This document shows positions 26,234 to 35,958 of a stretch of 64,000 bases of DNA, piece by piece. Below the pieces are notes generated by a model that was not told the DNA's origin, made no database searches, and was given only the letters and a program-made list of their open reading frames with translations. Each line of letters starts with the position of its first letter. The first letter of the stretch is position 1. Made by a program: the position numbers and the translations under genes. The stretch is from positions 372,001 through 436,000 of the forward strand of contig CANMYO010000001.1 in the NCBI GenBank assembly GCA_947502145.1, read 5' to 3'. Origin of the DNA: an uncultured Paracoccaceae bacterium. Its GTDB lineage: Bacteria > Pseudomonadota > Alphaproteobacteria > Rhodobacterales > Rhodobacteraceae.

Positions 26234-27034
26234 ATGTCCACCTACAGGATCAATCATCGCGGCGTCGCTTTACATGTAGAGGTTTCTGGCCCCGAATCCG
26301 GGCCGCCTATCATCTTCTCCAACGCGCTTGGAACGGATTTGCGCATTTGGGACGGCGTTTTGCAACACTTGCCTGCCGGGCTGCGCTTGGTCCGCTATGA
26401 CATGCGCGGCCATGGGCAATCTGATGTGCCGCCGGGTCCCTACAGCATGGGCGCTTTGATTGGAGACGTCGAAGCTATCTGCGATGCATTGGACGTCAAG
26501 GACGCGATGTTCGTTGGTCTTTCGGTTGGCGGTATGGTTGGTCAGGGGCTGGCGGTGAAACGGTTGGACCTGATCCGCGCCCTGGTTCTGTCCAACACCG
26601 CAGCCAAGATCGGCACGCCGGGCCTATGGCAAGATCGTATCGACCTTGTGCGTGCGCAAGGTCTTGCGGCGTTGTCTGAGGTGATGATGCAACGTTGGTT
26701 TGGCCGGCATTCTCAGACAGGCCAGATCGCCAACCAGACCCGCGCAATGTTCGAAGCGACACCGCCCGAGGGGTACACAGGTGTATGTGCGGCCATCGCC
26801 GGCAGTGATTTTTTCACCCCGACAAGCGGCCTGCGGCTCCCCTCTCTGGGGATCGCCGGCAGTGAAGATGGCGCAACGCCGCCGGATCTGGTCGGCGAAA
26901 CTGTTGCACTGATTCCGGGCTCTGAATTTCACATCATGCGGCGGTTGGGACATTTGCCTTGTGTTGAAGACCCCGGCAGTTACGCCAAGTTGCTTACCGA
27001 TTTTGCAACGCGGACCGGACACTTCAAACATTAG
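26234..27034 (+). CDS. pcaD: 3-oxoadipate enol-lactonase-like alpha/beta hydrolase
   Basis: A 266-residue hydrolase with PcaD features: IIFSNALGTDLRIWDGVLQH, RYDMRGHGQSDVPPGPYSM, nucleophile elbow VGLSVGGMVGQGLA and the C-terminal RRLGHLPCVEDP with the catalytic His. PcaD opens 3-oxoadipate enol-lactone in the beta-ketoadipate pathway. No other pca genes are near, so the physiological substrate is less sure. It follows the PLP-enzyme gene after 13 bases and may be in the same transcript. Confidence 0.78.
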   Translation: MSTYRINHRGVALHVEVSGPESGPPIIFSNALGTDLRIWDGVLQHLPAGLRLVRYDMRGHGQSDVPPGPYSMGALIGDVEAICDALDVKDAMFVGLSVGGMVGQGLAVKRLDLIRALVLSNTAAKIGTPGLWQDRIDLVRAQGLAALSEVMMQRWFGRHSQTGQIANQTRAMFEATPPEGYTGVCAAIAGSDFFTPTSGLRLPSLGIAGSEDGATPPDLVGETVALIPGSEFHIMRRLGHLPCVEDPGSYAKLLTDFATRTGHFKH

Positions 27035-27105
27035 TTTTTTATAACTTTTCTTGCATTATGAACTGATCGGTTTATCTGTGTTGCCACGCCATCACGGAAT
27101 GCACC

Positions 27106-28326
27106 ATGAACAACAAGTTGCCGATTACTTTCATCCTGATCACCGTTGTCATTGATGCGATGGGCGTTGGGTTGATCATGCCGGTCATGCCTGACCTGAT
27201 TCAGGAAATCGAAGGTGAGGGTCTTGGTGCCGCCGCAGTCTGGGGCGGTATTCTGGCCACGATCTTTGCGGCAATGCAATTCCTGTTCGGCCCCACAATT
27301 GGCAGCCTGTCCGACCGGTTTGGGCGACGCCCGGTGCTGTTGATCAGCCTGTTTGTGATGGTGCTGGATTATCTGCTGATGGCAATTGCCCATACGATGA
27401 CGCTCTTGATCATCGGCCGGATCATTGGCGGCATCACAGCGGCAACGCAGGCGACGGCGGCGGCCTATATGGCTGATGTGTCCAAACCGGAAGAAAAGGC
27501 CGCCAACTTTGGCCTGATCGGTGCGGCCTTTGGGGTCGGATTTGTGCTTGGCCCGCTTTTGGGTGGGCTGCTGGGCGAATATGGGACACGGGCCCCGTTT
27601 TACGCGGCTGCGGTTCTGGCAGGGGCAAACCTGATTTTTGGATACTTTGTCTTGCCAGAAACGGTAACGGACAAAATCCGCCGTCCTTTTGACATTCGGC
27701 GCGCAAATCCGCTGGGGGCCTTCAAACACCTTTCGGCCTTGCCCGGCCTGACGCGGTTGATCGTCTTGCTGTTCATCTATGCGGTTGCCTTCACCGTTTA
27801 TCCGGCTGTCTGGTCCTACTATGGCGCTGAACGATTTGACTGGAGCCCGCGGATGATCGGGGTGTCACTGGCAATTTTCGGGATCGGGATCGCCATTGTG
27901 CAAGGGGTGCTGATCCGTCCGATTATCGCGCGGCTTGGCGAACGCAAAACCGTCGTCTTTGGTTTGTCTGTAGACGTACTGGCCTTTGTCTCACTGGGGT
28001 TTGTGACAAACGGTTGGCTTGCCTTGGCGCTGACCCCGCTGACAGCTCTTGGGTCGGTCGCGGGCCCCGCGTTGCAAGGCATCATGAGCCGCGCCGCGGA
28101 TGACAATCAGCAGGGTGAATTGCAGGGACTTGTTGCCTCAATCAATGCGCTGGCCACAATTGTTGCCCCACTCATTGTCACACAGACGTTCTGGTATTTC
28201 ACCGCCCCCGAAACCGGCATTTACATGCCGGGCGCGCCATTCCTATTGTCGGCCGGGCTCGTCGTTGTCTGCATCTTGATCTTTGGGTCGGCGCGGGAGA
28301 ACCTGCAAAAGTCGCTGGGGGGCTAG
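27106..28326 (+). CDS. TetA-type MFS drug:proton antiporter
   Basis: A 406-residue twelve-helix protein. The N-terminus [18 protein letters not shown] and the loop 2-3 motif [14 protein letters not shown] are those of the TetA/TCR group of the DHA1 family (14-TM proteins are longer). In TetA, PxPVxPDL and the Asp in the first helix carry drug and protons. Whether it moves tetracycline is not shown by sequence; chromosomal relatives often have other substrates. The gap to the previous gene is 71 bases and no TetR gene is adjacent. Confidence 0.83.
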   Translation: MNNKLPITFILITVVIDAMGVGLIMPVMPDLIQEIEGEGLGAAAVWGGILATIFAAMQFLFGPTIGSLSDRFGRRPVLLISLFVMVLDYLLMAIAHTMTLLIIGRIIGGITAATQATAAAYMADVSKPEEKAANFGLIGAAFGVGFVLGPLLGGLLGEYGTRAPFYAAAVLAGANLIFGYFVLPETVTDKIRRPFDIRRANPLGAFKHLSALPGLTRLIVLLFIYAVAFTVYPAVWSYYGAERFDWSPRMIGVSLAIFGIGIAIVQGVLIRPIIARLGERKTVVFGLSVDVLAFVSLGFVTNGWLALALTPLTALGSVAGPALQGIMSRAADDNQQGELQGLVASINALATIVAPLIVTQTFWYFTAPETGIYMPGAPFLLSAGLVVVCILIFGSARENLQKSLGG

Positions 28327-28379
28327 TCTGCATCAATCGCGCAGGACATGGTGATGCAAAGCAGCGCGAGGACAGACCA

Positions 28380-29459
28380 TTGCCCCAGATCAAGGCCGCC
28401 GTATGCCATGCCCATGGACAACCCCTATCGGTAGAAACCCTGAACCTGCGCGCACCGGAAATGGGCGAAATCGAGGTCACATTACGCGCCTGCGCCATTT
28501 GCCATTCTGATATTTCTTATGCTGAGGGTGCATGGGGTGGGCAGCTGCCCGCCGTTTATGGGCACGAGGCCGCCGGCCACATCAGTGGCCTTGGGTCCGG
28601 CGTGGGTGGCCTTGCTGTGGGGGACGCGGTTGTGGTGACGCTTATACGTGCCTGTGGCAATTGCCCTTCCTGCGGGGGGGGTGCCCCAACCATTTGCGAA
28701 ACACCGGGTTCGACACAACCGCTGACAGACCGGAGTGGGAAGCCAGTTGTCGCGGCCATGAACAGCGGTGCATTTGCAGAACGCGTTGTCGTTGACCAAT
28801 CACAGGTTGTCAGAATTCCCAAAGATATGGACATGAAAGCTGCTTCGCTGCTGGCTTGCGGGGTCATCACGGGTGTCGGCGCGGTTGTAAATGCGGCCAA
28901 GCTGCGGGCCGGACAGGATGTTGTTGTCATTGGTGCGGGTGGTGTCGGGCTTAACGCGATTCAGGGTGCGCGGATTGCCGGTGCCCGGCGCATTGTCGCT
29001 GTAGACATGTCCGAAGAGAAGCTTGCAATCGCGCGGACGTTTGGGGCAACGGACACTGTTTTGGCAACGGCCGAAACACCTTGGCGCGTGGCCAAGGCAG
29101 CGATTGGTCGCGGCGCGGACGTGGTCCTTGTCACGGTTGGCATTGCTGCGGTCTATGATACCGCGCCGCGCTATCTGGCCTATGGCGGCCAGGTCATCAT
29201 GGTCGGAATGCCAGCGACTGGTGCCCTGTCAAGTTACGAACCGGCCAATTTCGCGGCCGTTGGACAAAGGCTGGTGGGGTCAAAAATGGGCGATGTCGTC
29301 ATCGCGCGTGATATTCCCTGGATGGTTGATCTTTATCAGCAAGGTCGGCTGAAGCTTGATGATCTCGTTTCAGACACCTGGGCGCTGGAGGATATCAACG
29401 CCGCCATCGCGGACACAAAAACCGGCTCTGCGAAACGCAACGTGATTGTGTTTGACTGA
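28380..29459 (+). CDS. Zinc-binding alcohol dehydrogenase
   Basis: A 359-residue MDR-family enzyme. Catalytic zinc ligands in CAICHSDISY and GHEAAGHI, structural zinc cysteines in CGNCPSCGGGAPTIC, and a Rossmann motif VIGAGGVGLNAIQGA. NAD specificity is suggested by VAVDMSEEKLAIA after the second strand. It starts with TTG at 28380, preceded by GAGGAC; no ATG fits. It resembles class III-like and mycothiol-type dehydrogenases in the N-terminal half, but the substrate is undefined. A large hairpin lies in the gap before the next gene. Confidence 0.84.
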   Translation: MPQIKAAVCHAHGQPLSVETLNLRAPEMGEIEVTLRACAICHSDISYAEGAWGGQLPAVYGHEAAGHISGLGSGVGGLAVGDAVVVTLIRACGNCPSCGGGAPTICETPGSTQPLTDRSGKPVVAAMNSGAFAERVVVDQSQVVRIPKDMDMKAASLLACGVITGVGAVVNAAKLRAGQDVVVIGAGGVGLNAIQGARIAGARRIVAVDMSEEKLAIARTFGATDTVLATAETPWRVAKAAIGRGADVVLVTVGIAAVYDTAPRYLAYGGQVIMVGMPATGALSSYEPANFAAVGQRLVGSKMGDVVIARDIPWMVDLYQQGRLKLDDLVSDTWALEDINAAIADTKTGSAKRNVIVFD

Positions 29460-29467
29460 TGGCTTGC

Positions 29468-29521
29468 GTCAGCCGGGGTGCGGACCGGCGCCCAAGCGCG
29501 CAATGGGTTGCACCCGCTGAC
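29468..29521. repeat. Long imperfect hairpin between ADH and E1 genes
   Basis: GTCAGC (29468-29473) plus GGGTGC (29476-29481), separated by two bases, pair with GCACCC (29510-29515) plus GCTGAC (29516-29521), giving a 12-bp stem with a 2-base bulge. There is no T-run. It could end the ADH transcript, act as a leader for the E1 gene, or both. Confidence 0.5.
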
Positions 29522-29568
29522 TGACCCGCATTACCAAAGTGGTGAAAGTTTCGGGCAAGGGGACGCGA

Positions 29569-31755
29569 ATGGATCGGGCCGATATCGTTGATCAGGCGTT
29601 TCGCAAACGGCTTGAGGACGGCACGTTACCGCGGGGGGCGACAGCCTCCGGCCCGCTTACAAATGCCGAGGCCGTGGCAATTTTCCACGCACAATGCCTG
29701 AGCCGAAATCTTGATCGCCGTTCGCGCAAGATGCAGGCCGCAGGAGAAGGGTATTATACAATCGGATCATCTGGCCATGAAGGCATGGCCGCCGTTGCAA
29801 GTGCCTTGCGGCCCGATGACATGGCCTTTTTGCATTATCGCGATGGTGCCTTTCAGACCCGCCGCGCGGCGCAGGTGCCGGGCACAACGCCGACCTGGGA
29901 CATGTTGCTAAGCTTTGCGACCGCGACAGAGGATCCGATTTCTGGCGGGCGGCACAAGGTTCTTGGTTCAAAACTGCTCAACATTCCGCCGCAAACGTCA
30001 ACAATTGCAAGCCACCTTCCCAAAGCCGTCGGCGCTGCCTATTCGATTGGATTGGCCAAACGCTATGGGCCGGAACACAAAGCGCTGCCCGATGATAGCT
30101 TGGTCATGTGCTCCTTCGGTGATGCCTCTGCCAATCACTCAACGGCGCAGGGCGCGATCAACACGGCTTGCTGGACGTCATTTCAATCTGTCCCATTGCC
30201 ACTGTTGTTCGTTTGTGAAGACAATGGCATCGGCATTTCGACCCGTACCCCATCGGGATGGATTGCCGCCAACTTTTCAGAAAGGCCGGGGCTGAAGTAC
30301 TTTCATGCCAATGGCCTGGATCTTTACGATACATTCCGCGCCGCGACAGATGCGGCCAATTACGTGCGGAGGCGCCGGAAACCTGCGTTCCTGCACCTGT
30401 CGCTCGTGCGGCTTTACGGTCATGCCGGATCAGACGTGCAGCAAAGCTATTTATCAAAGGAAACTTTTGAAGGATGGGAGGCCAATGATCCGCTTGCCCA
30501 TTCTGCTGGCTTGCTGATCAACAAAGGTGTGCTGACGGCTGATGACGTGTTGGCGATTTACCAAGAGACCGAGGCGCAATGCGAGCGTGTCGCCAGGCAG
30601 GTCATTACGCGGCCCCGATTGAAGTCAGCCAATGAGGTCATGGCATCAATTATTCCGCCCAAACGTAGCTGCGCCCTCACAAACGGACCGGCCCCGGCTG
30701 CGCGGGCAAAAGCTTTTGGTCGCGACGCACAGCTGATGGAGAATCCGCAACCCATGGCGCGCTTGCTGAACTGGGCGCTCACAGATCTAATGCTGGCGCA
30801 CCCCGAAATCATCATGATGGGCGAGGACGTGGGCCGTAAAGGCGGGGTTTATGGCGTCACCCAAAAACTGGTTGATCGTTTTGGCCCCGACAGGATGATT
30901 GACACCCTGCTTGACGAACAATCCATACTTGGGCTGGCCATTGGCATGGGCCACAACGGCTTTGTTCCGATACCGGAAATCCAATTCCTTGCCTATCTGC
31001 ACAATGCAGAGGATCAGCTTCGGGGCGAAGCAGCGACATTGCCGTTCTTTTCAAACGGTCAATTCACCAACCCGATGGTGTTGCGCATCGCCGGACTTGG
31101 ATACCAAAAGGGATTTGGCGGTCATTTTCACAACGACAATTCGCTGGCAGTTTTGCGCGACATTCCCGGATTGATCATCGCCTGCCCATCGCGCGGTGAC
31201 GATGCCGCGTTAATGCTGCGAGAAGCCGTCCGGCTGGCCCGCGAGGAACAGCGTGTCGTCGTTTTTGTCGAGCCAATTGCGCTATATCCAATGCGTGATC
31301 AGCATGTGGAAAAGGATGGTGGCTGGCTTTGCCAATATCCCGCGCCCGATCGCCGCATTCCACTGGGGGAAGTTGGCGTTGAAGGGGATGGACCGCTGGC
31401 CATCTTGACGTATGGCAATGGCCGCTTTCTCAGCACCCAGGCGAAAGCGACGCTGTCCGCAATGGGGATTGAAACGCGCGTTATCGATATGCGATGGCTT
31501 GCGCCCCTTCCCGTTGAAGGCATTCTGCGCGCGCTTGATGGCGCAAAGGCTGTCCTGATTGTGGATGAATGTCGGGAAACAGGCAGCCAATCGGAAGCCT
31601 TGATGGCGCTGATGGCGGAACAATGCGACGTGCCATTTGCCCGATTGGCCGCTGCCGACAGCTTTATCGCGACTGGTCCAGCCTATGCTGCCACCATGCC
31701 TTCAGCACAAAGCATTCATGATGCGGCGGCAGCATTATGGGGGGATGGTCGATGA
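29569..31755 (+). CDS. Fused 2-oxoacid dehydrogenase E1 (alpha-beta)
   Basis: A 728-residue thiamine-diphosphate enzyme from the ATG at 29569 (AGGGG upstream). Residues 1-370 are E1 alpha: the TPP motif begins at GDASANHSTA (184 on) and ends in CEDNGIGIST. Residues 390-728 are E1 beta: MGEDVGRKGGVYGVTQ, a Glu in DEQSILGLAIGMG, then the transketolase C-domain ending VDECRETGSQSEA. It decarboxylates a 2-oxoacid, most likely branched-chain or pyruvate-like, and transfers acyl to a lipoyl E2. No E2 or E3 gene is present nearby, so it must share them or act differently. Coupled by ATGA to the next gene. Confidence 0.88.
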   Translation: MDRADIVDQAFRKRLEDGTLPRGATASGPLTNAEAVAIFHAQCLSRNLDRRSRKMQAAGEGYYTIGSSGHEGMAAVASALRPDDMAFLHYRDGAFQTRRAAQVPGTTPTWDMLLSFATATEDPISGGRHKVLGSKLLNIPPQTSTIASHLPKAVGAAYSIGLAKRYGPEHKALPDDSLVMCSFGDASANHSTAQGAINTACWTSFQSVPLPLLFVCEDNGIGISTRTPSGWIAANFSERPGLKYFHANGLDLYDTFRAATDAANYVRRRRKPAFLHLSLVRLYGHAGSDVQQSYLSKETFEGWEANDPLAHSAGLLINKGVLTADDVLAIYQETEAQCERVARQVITRPRLKSANEVMASIIPPKRSCALTNGPAPAARAKAFGRDAQLMENPQPMARLLNWALTDLMLAHPEIIMMGEDVGRKGGVYGVTQKLVDRFGPDRMIDTLLDEQSILGLAIGMGHNGFVPIPEIQFLAYLHNAEDQLRGEAATLPFFSNGQFTNPMVLRIAGLGYQKGFGGHFHNDNSLAVLRDIPGLIIACPSRGDDAALMLREAVRLAREEQRVVVFVEPIALYPMRDQHVEKDGGWLCQYPAPDRRIPLGEVGVEGDGPLAILTYGNGRFLSTQAKATLSAMGIETRVIDMRWLAPLPVEGILRALDGAKAVLIVDECRETGSQSEALMALMAEQCDVPFARLAAADSFIATGPAYAATMPSAQSIHDAAAALWGDGR

Positions 31756-32789
31756 AGAAAACCGCAGTTGTCATCGCCCCCGGACGCGGGACCTACAACA
31801 AGGCCGAATTGGGATATCTGAAACGATATCATGCTGGACAAACCGCGCACTTGTTCCAATTTGATGAGTTTCGCGCGCAGCAGGGGCAAACGGCGCTGTC
31901 GACCCTGGATTCGGCGCCGCGCTTTTCACCACAAACGCACACCCGCGGCGACAATGCGTCACCGCTGATTTACGCCAGCGCCTATTTTGACTTTCTGGCC
32001 ATCAGCCAGGATCAATTCGATATCATTGGAATTACGGGAAATTCCATGGGTTGGTATATCGCCTTGGCCTGCGCGGGCGCCTTAACTGGCATGGGCGGCC
32101 TGCAGGTGGTGAACACGATGGGCACGCTGATGCAAAAGGCAATGATCGGCGGGCAGCTGGTTTATCCAGTCGTTGACGACAGCTGGCGACCGCTGCCCGG
32201 CGCGCGATCCGGCATAACCGACAAAATGGCTGATATCTGCAGCAGGGCCGGCCACCATTTGTCCTTATCCATCGATCTTGGTGGTATGCTCGTGCTGGCA
32301 GGAAATGAACCGGGGCTCACCGCGTTTGAGCGTGGAATGCCACGCCTGCAAGACCGCTATCCGATGCGATTGACCAATCACGCCGCATTTCACACGCCGT
32401 TGCAACGCCCCATCGCCGCAGAGGGTCAGGCGTTGCTGCCCGCATCACTGTTTGCCCAGCCCAACTGTCCGTTGATTGACGGGCGGGGCGTGATTTGGCG
32501 ACCAAAAGCCACCGATCTCGCCGCGCTCTGGTCCTACACTCTGAACCAGCAGGTCGTTGAACCCTACGATTTTCGCACAGCCATCAAAGTTGCCGCGAGA
32601 GAGTTTTGCCCGGACGTGTTTATCGTCCTGGGGCCGGGGACGACACTGGGCGGGGCCACGGCACAGGCGCTGACCGGTTGCAATTGGCAGGGGGCGGATG
32701 ACAAGGCATCATTCAAGGCAATGCAAGACGATCGTGCAAATCTTTTGATGATGGGCGATGGCGGGCAGCGCGCGGGCGTTGTCGGTTAG
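31752..32789 (+). CDS. FabD-like acyl-carrier-protein acyltransferase
   Basis: A 345-residue protein resembling malonyl-CoA:ACP transacylase. It has the nucleophile elbow GITGNSMGWYIA with Ser98, and a His in NHAAFHTPLQRP where FabD has its catalytic His. The N-terminal APGRGTYN stands for FabD's FPGQGSQ, and the Gln-Pro loop is altered, so acyl specificity is probably different. It is coupled (ATGA) to the E1 fusion gene, suggesting it handles the acyl group produced there. It is not the housekeeping FabD. Its stop overlaps the convergent gene by TTAG. Confidence 0.78.
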   Translation: MKKTAVVIAPGRGTYNKAELGYLKRYHAGQTAHLFQFDEFRAQQGQTALSTLDSAPRFSPQTHTRGDNASPLIYASAYFDFLAISQDQFDIIGITGNSMGWYIALACAGALTGMGGLQVVNTMGTLMQKAMIGGQLVYPVVDDSWRPLPGARSGITDKMADICSRAGHHLSLSIDLGGMLVLAGNEPGLTAFERGMPRLQDRYPMRLTNHAAFHTPLQRPIAAEGQALLPASLFAQPNCPLIDGRGVIWRPKATDLAALWSYTLNQQVVEPYDFRTAIKVAAREFCPDVFIVLGPGTTLGGATAQALTGCNWQGADDKASFKAMQDDRANLLMMGDGGQRAGVVG

Positions 32790-33730
32790 TCCTGGGCATT
32801 GAACTTCAGGTAGGCCAGGGCTGCGCCTGCCAGATCACCCAATGCGTGACCACGGAACACGAATGCGCCGCGGTCTTGCTGCGATAATCGCCCCGCCTGT
32901 GTCCCGGCCACGAGATCCGACAGATCCCCGGTGACGGCCCCCGCCGGAACCAACTTGTTCGGAAGGGTGCTTTCTTGCGCAACATCGTCAATGATCACGC
33001 GATCAAGCTGGCCAAAGCCATCAGGGAACCAGGGCGCACCCAGATCGACGCTTGTCAAAAAGGCACCTTGTTTAAGGGTCGCGGCATCAAGAAACGGGGC
33101 GGCGACGCTGGTATGGGTGAGCGAAGTGACCACGATATCGGCATCGACGATGGCCTCTTTTGGCGCAGTGCAGACCTCAGACTTGATGTGTAGCTGCCGA
33201 GCCATATCTACCAGCGCGTCAATATTGGGCTGGCCGCGCCCCGCAATCTTGATCCGTTTAAGCGGGAACATTTCCGCAAAGGCCCGCAGATGTTGCCGCG
33301 CTTGTAAGCCGGTGCCAACGAACCCCAAAGTTTCCGAATCCGGGCGAGCCATATGCTTTGCCGCAAGGGCGCTTAGCCCGGCGGTGCGCAAACCGGTGAT
33401 CCAGTTTCCGTCAATTGTAGCCACTGGCAATCCGGTAACACTACTTAGCAAAGTGACTGTACCGTTTATCTGTGGCAGTCCCACATCGCTGTTGGCTGCG
33501 TTGAGCACGAGCGATTTTGTCGCAAGCAGCGGGGGATCATCCATCGCTGCCAATGTGGCCATCATATAGCGTCCATCGTGGGTTTGGATCACCGATTTTG
33601 GCGCGGACCAAACCCGCCCCTGCGACGCCCCCTGCAACACCGTTTCCAACATACCGATGACTTCGGCATAGGTGATCGCCAGGGCGTCAAGATCGGAATC
33701 AGAAAGGTGTAGGATCGGTCCTGCGGTCAT
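32786..33730 (-). CDS. Ornithine cyclodeaminase/mu-crystallin family protein
   Basis: A 314-residue Rossmann protein: LGFVGTGLQARQHLRAF is the NAD(P) motif, VVTSLTHTSVAAPF the family segment and GAFLTSVDLGAPWFPDG the conserved region near the active Asp. Family activities include ornithine cyclodeaminase, ketimine reductase and alanine dehydrogenase; sequence does not decide which. It lies 44 bases past the Gfo/Idh gene on the same strand, so it may be the last gene of the glycan operon, though its function looks unrelated. Confidence 0.83.
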   Translation of the reverse strand: MTAGPILHLSDSDLDALAITYAEVIGMLETVLQGASQGRVWSAPKSVIQTHDGRYMMATLAAMDDPPLLATKSLVLNAANSDVGLPQINGTVTLLSSVTGLPVATIDGNWITGLRTAGLSALAAKHMARPDSETLGFVGTGLQARQHLRAFAEMFPLKRIKIAGRGQPNIDALVDMARQLHIKSEVCTAPKEAIVDADIVVTSLTHTSVAAPFLDAATLKQGAFLTSVDLGAPWFPDGFGQLDRVIIDDVAQESTLPNKLVPAGAVTGDLSDLVAGTQAGRLSQQDRGAFVFRGHALGDLAGAALAYLKFNAQD

Positions 33731-33774
33731 AACGGTCTTTCACATTTACCCGTTCTGTCGGGATCGCTCAGACC

Positions 33775-34905
33775 TTAACCGAGGCTGACCCAACTTGCAT
33801 CTGCCTCGCTTGACCTCACGCAGGCATCGACAAACCGCATGCCGTCGAGCCCTGCCTGAACACCCGGCAGCAGGGTATCGGCTGGATCACCCTTGGTGCG
33901 AATGACCTCGGCGGTCTCGGAATAGAGCGTTGCAAATGCCTCCAGGTATCCTTCGGGATGCCCGCCTGGAATGCGGGTCACGGCAGCAGCCGCATCATTT
34001 GCCCCGGCCCCGCCGCGCGTTAACGTCTGCCGCACTCCGCCAAGGGTCGTGAAATACAAATAGTTGGGGTCCATCTGCGACCATTCCAACCCACCCTTAT
34101 CGCCGAACACCCGCAACCGGAGCCCGTTTTCATTGCCGACCGAGACTTGCGAGGCCCAAAGCATACCCTTTGCACCCGTATCATAGCGCAGCATGATATG
34201 TGCGTTGTCATCCAGTCGTCGCCCGGGGACAAAGCTTGTCAAGTCTGCCGATAGCTTTGTCGGCGTCATGCCGGTGACAAATTGGGCCAGATTATAGGCA
34301 TGTGTGCCGATATCGCCAATCGCGCCGCCGGCGCCTGATTTGGCCGGGTCAGTGCGCCATGCGGCCTGCTTCTGCCCTTCAGATTCAATATCTTCGGCCA
34401 ACCAATCCTGGACATATTCCGCCTGAACAACCCGCAGATCACCCAATTCGCCGGACGCGATCATCGCACGGGCCTGTCGGATCATCGGGTAGCCTGTGTA
34501 ATTGTGCGTCAAGATAAACGGAGTCTTGGATTCCCGGATCGTGGCCGCCAGATCTTCGGCCTCGTCCAGCGTTGCGGTAATCGGTTTGTCGCAAATCACA
34601 GGAATCCCGGCTTCAAGAAAGGCTTTCGAAATGCGGGCATGCAGGTGGTTTGGCGTCACAATGCTGACCGCATCAATACCATTCTCATGGGTGGCCTCTG
34701 CCTTCGCCATAGTGGCATAGTCTGCATAGGAGCGATCCGCAGCGACCCCGAGCTCTGCTGCTGAGGCATGCGCCCGGTCCGGATCAGATGAAAAAGCGCC
34801 TGCGACAATGTTCCAGTGCCCGTCCAACCGGGCCGCCATGCGATGAACCGCGCCGATAAACGCGCCCTGGCCACCGCCAACCATCCCCAATTTCAACTGT
34901 GTCAT
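33775..34905 (-). CDS. Gfo/Idh/MocA family oxidoreductase
   Basis: A 376-residue NAD(P)-dependent sugar dehydrogenase. N-terminal LGMVGGGQGAFIGAVHR is the dinucleotide motif; VICDKPITATLDEA holds the catalytic Lys (D-K-P in place of E-K-P); the C-terminal sheet domain includes GAIGDIGTHAYNLA with the usual Asp-x-x-x-His pair. It oxidises a hydroxyl of a sugar, glycoside or cyclitol. It overlaps the TIM-barrel gene upstream by ATGA, so the two form a coupled dehydrogenase-isomerase module. Confidence 0.9.
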   Translation of the reverse strand: MTQLKLGMVGGGQGAFIGAVHRMAARLDGHWNIVAGAFSSDPDRAHASAAELGVAADRSYADYATMAKAEATHENGIDAVSIVTPNHLHARISKAFLEAGIPVICDKPITATLDEAEDLAATIRESKTPFILTHNYTGYPMIRQARAMIASGELGDLRVVQAEYVQDWLAEDIESEGQKQAAWRTDPAKSGAGGAIGDIGTHAYNLAQFVTGMTPTKLSADLTSFVPGRRLDDNAHIMLRYDTGAKGMLWASQVSVGNENGLRLRVFGDKGGLEWSQMDPNYLYFTTLGGVRQTLTRGGAGANDAAAAVTRIPGGHPEGYLEAFATLYSETAEVIRTKGDPADTLLPGVQAGLDGMRFVDACVRSSEADASWVSLG

Positions 34906-35957
34906 AGCCCAAGCATCTTTCTGTTCTTGGCAGTATCCGGTTCGGACCCAGCAAAATCGTCAAACGCCCGTTCCGTCAACGCAATGATGTGATCTTGGAT
35001 GAACGGCGCGCCTTCTGCGGCGCCCTGTTCTGGCGATTTCAGACAGCATTCCCACTCCAGCACAGCCCAACTTCCATAGCCGTATTGGGCCAAGCGCGAA
35101 AAAATCCCTTTGAAATCAACCTGCCCGTCGCCTAATGACCGAAACCGCGCGGCCCGTTCTGTCCAGCCGGCGTAACCGGAATAGACGCCCTGTGACGCCG
35201 TTGGATTGAATTCCGCGTCCTTGACGTGAAATGCCTTGATCCGATCATGGTACAGATCGATGAACCCCAAATAATCCATTTGTTGCAGCAAAAAATGGCT
35301 TGGATCATAATTGATGGTCGCCCGTTCATGTCCATCCAGCGCGTCGACAAATCGTTCAAACGTGGTGCCGTCAAAGACGTCCTCACCGGGATGAATTTCA
35401 TAAGCCACATCGACGCCTTGATCTTCGTATGCATCCAGGATCGGTCGCCAGCGCCGTGCCAGTTCGTCAAATGCATCCTCGACCAGACCTTGCGGGCGCT
35501 GCGGCCAAGGGTAGAGATAGGGAAATGCGAGACTGCCGGTGAAACTGACAGAAACATCAAGCCCAAGATTTCGTGAGGCATTTGCGGCCTTCATCATCTC
35601 GCCAACAGCCCATGCCTGACGGGCCTTGGGATTACCGTGCACCGATACCGGTGCAAAAGCGTCAAAAGCCAGGTCATATGCCGGATGCACGGCAACAAGT
35701 TGGCCCTGTAAATGGGTTGAGAGTTCGGTAATCTCCACGCCGGCATCGGCGCAGATCCCTTGCACCTCGTCACAATAAGTCTGGCTTTCGGCGGCCTTGG
35801 TCAGATCAAACAGGCGGTTGTCGAAAGTCGGAATCTGAACACCCTTGTAGCCAAGGCTAGCCGCCCATTTCGTGATGTTTTCCAACGAGTTGAATGGCGC
35901 ACTATCACCTGCGAATTGGGCAAGGAATATCCCCGGCCCCTTGATGTTCCTGCTCAT
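34902..35957 (-). CDS. Sugar phosphate isomerase/epimerase-like TIM barrel
   Basis: A 351-residue TIM-barrel protein from the ATG at 35957 (AGAGGAG 5 bases upstream); the frame runs on into the GH43 gene without homology. Motifs VDVAYEIHPGEDVFDG, INYDPSHFLLQQMDYL and KAFHVKDAEFNP supply the Glu, Asp/His and His-Asp metal ligands of the xylose-isomerase-like fold. It begins 1 base after the GH43 stop and overlaps the next gene by ATGA. It probably isomerises, or eliminates, the product of the Gfo/Idh dehydrogenase. Confidence 0.88.
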   Translation of the reverse strand: MSRNIKGPGIFLAQFAGDSAPFNSLENITKWAASLGYKGVQIPTFDNRLFDLTKAAESQTYCDEVQGICADAGVEITELSTHLQGQLVAVHPAYDLAFDAFAPVSVHGNPKARQAWAVGEMMKAANASRNLGLDVSVSFTGSLAFPYLYPWPQRPQGLVEDAFDELARRWRPILDAYEDQGVDVAYEIHPGEDVFDGTTFERFVDALDGHERATINYDPSHFLLQQMDYLGFIDLYHDRIKAFHVKDAEFNPTASQGVYSGYAGWTERAARFRSLGDGQVDFKGIFSRLAQYGYGSWAVLEWECCLKSPEQGAAEGAPFIQDHIIALTERAFDDFAGSEPDTAKNRKMLGL

Positions 35958-35958
35958 G

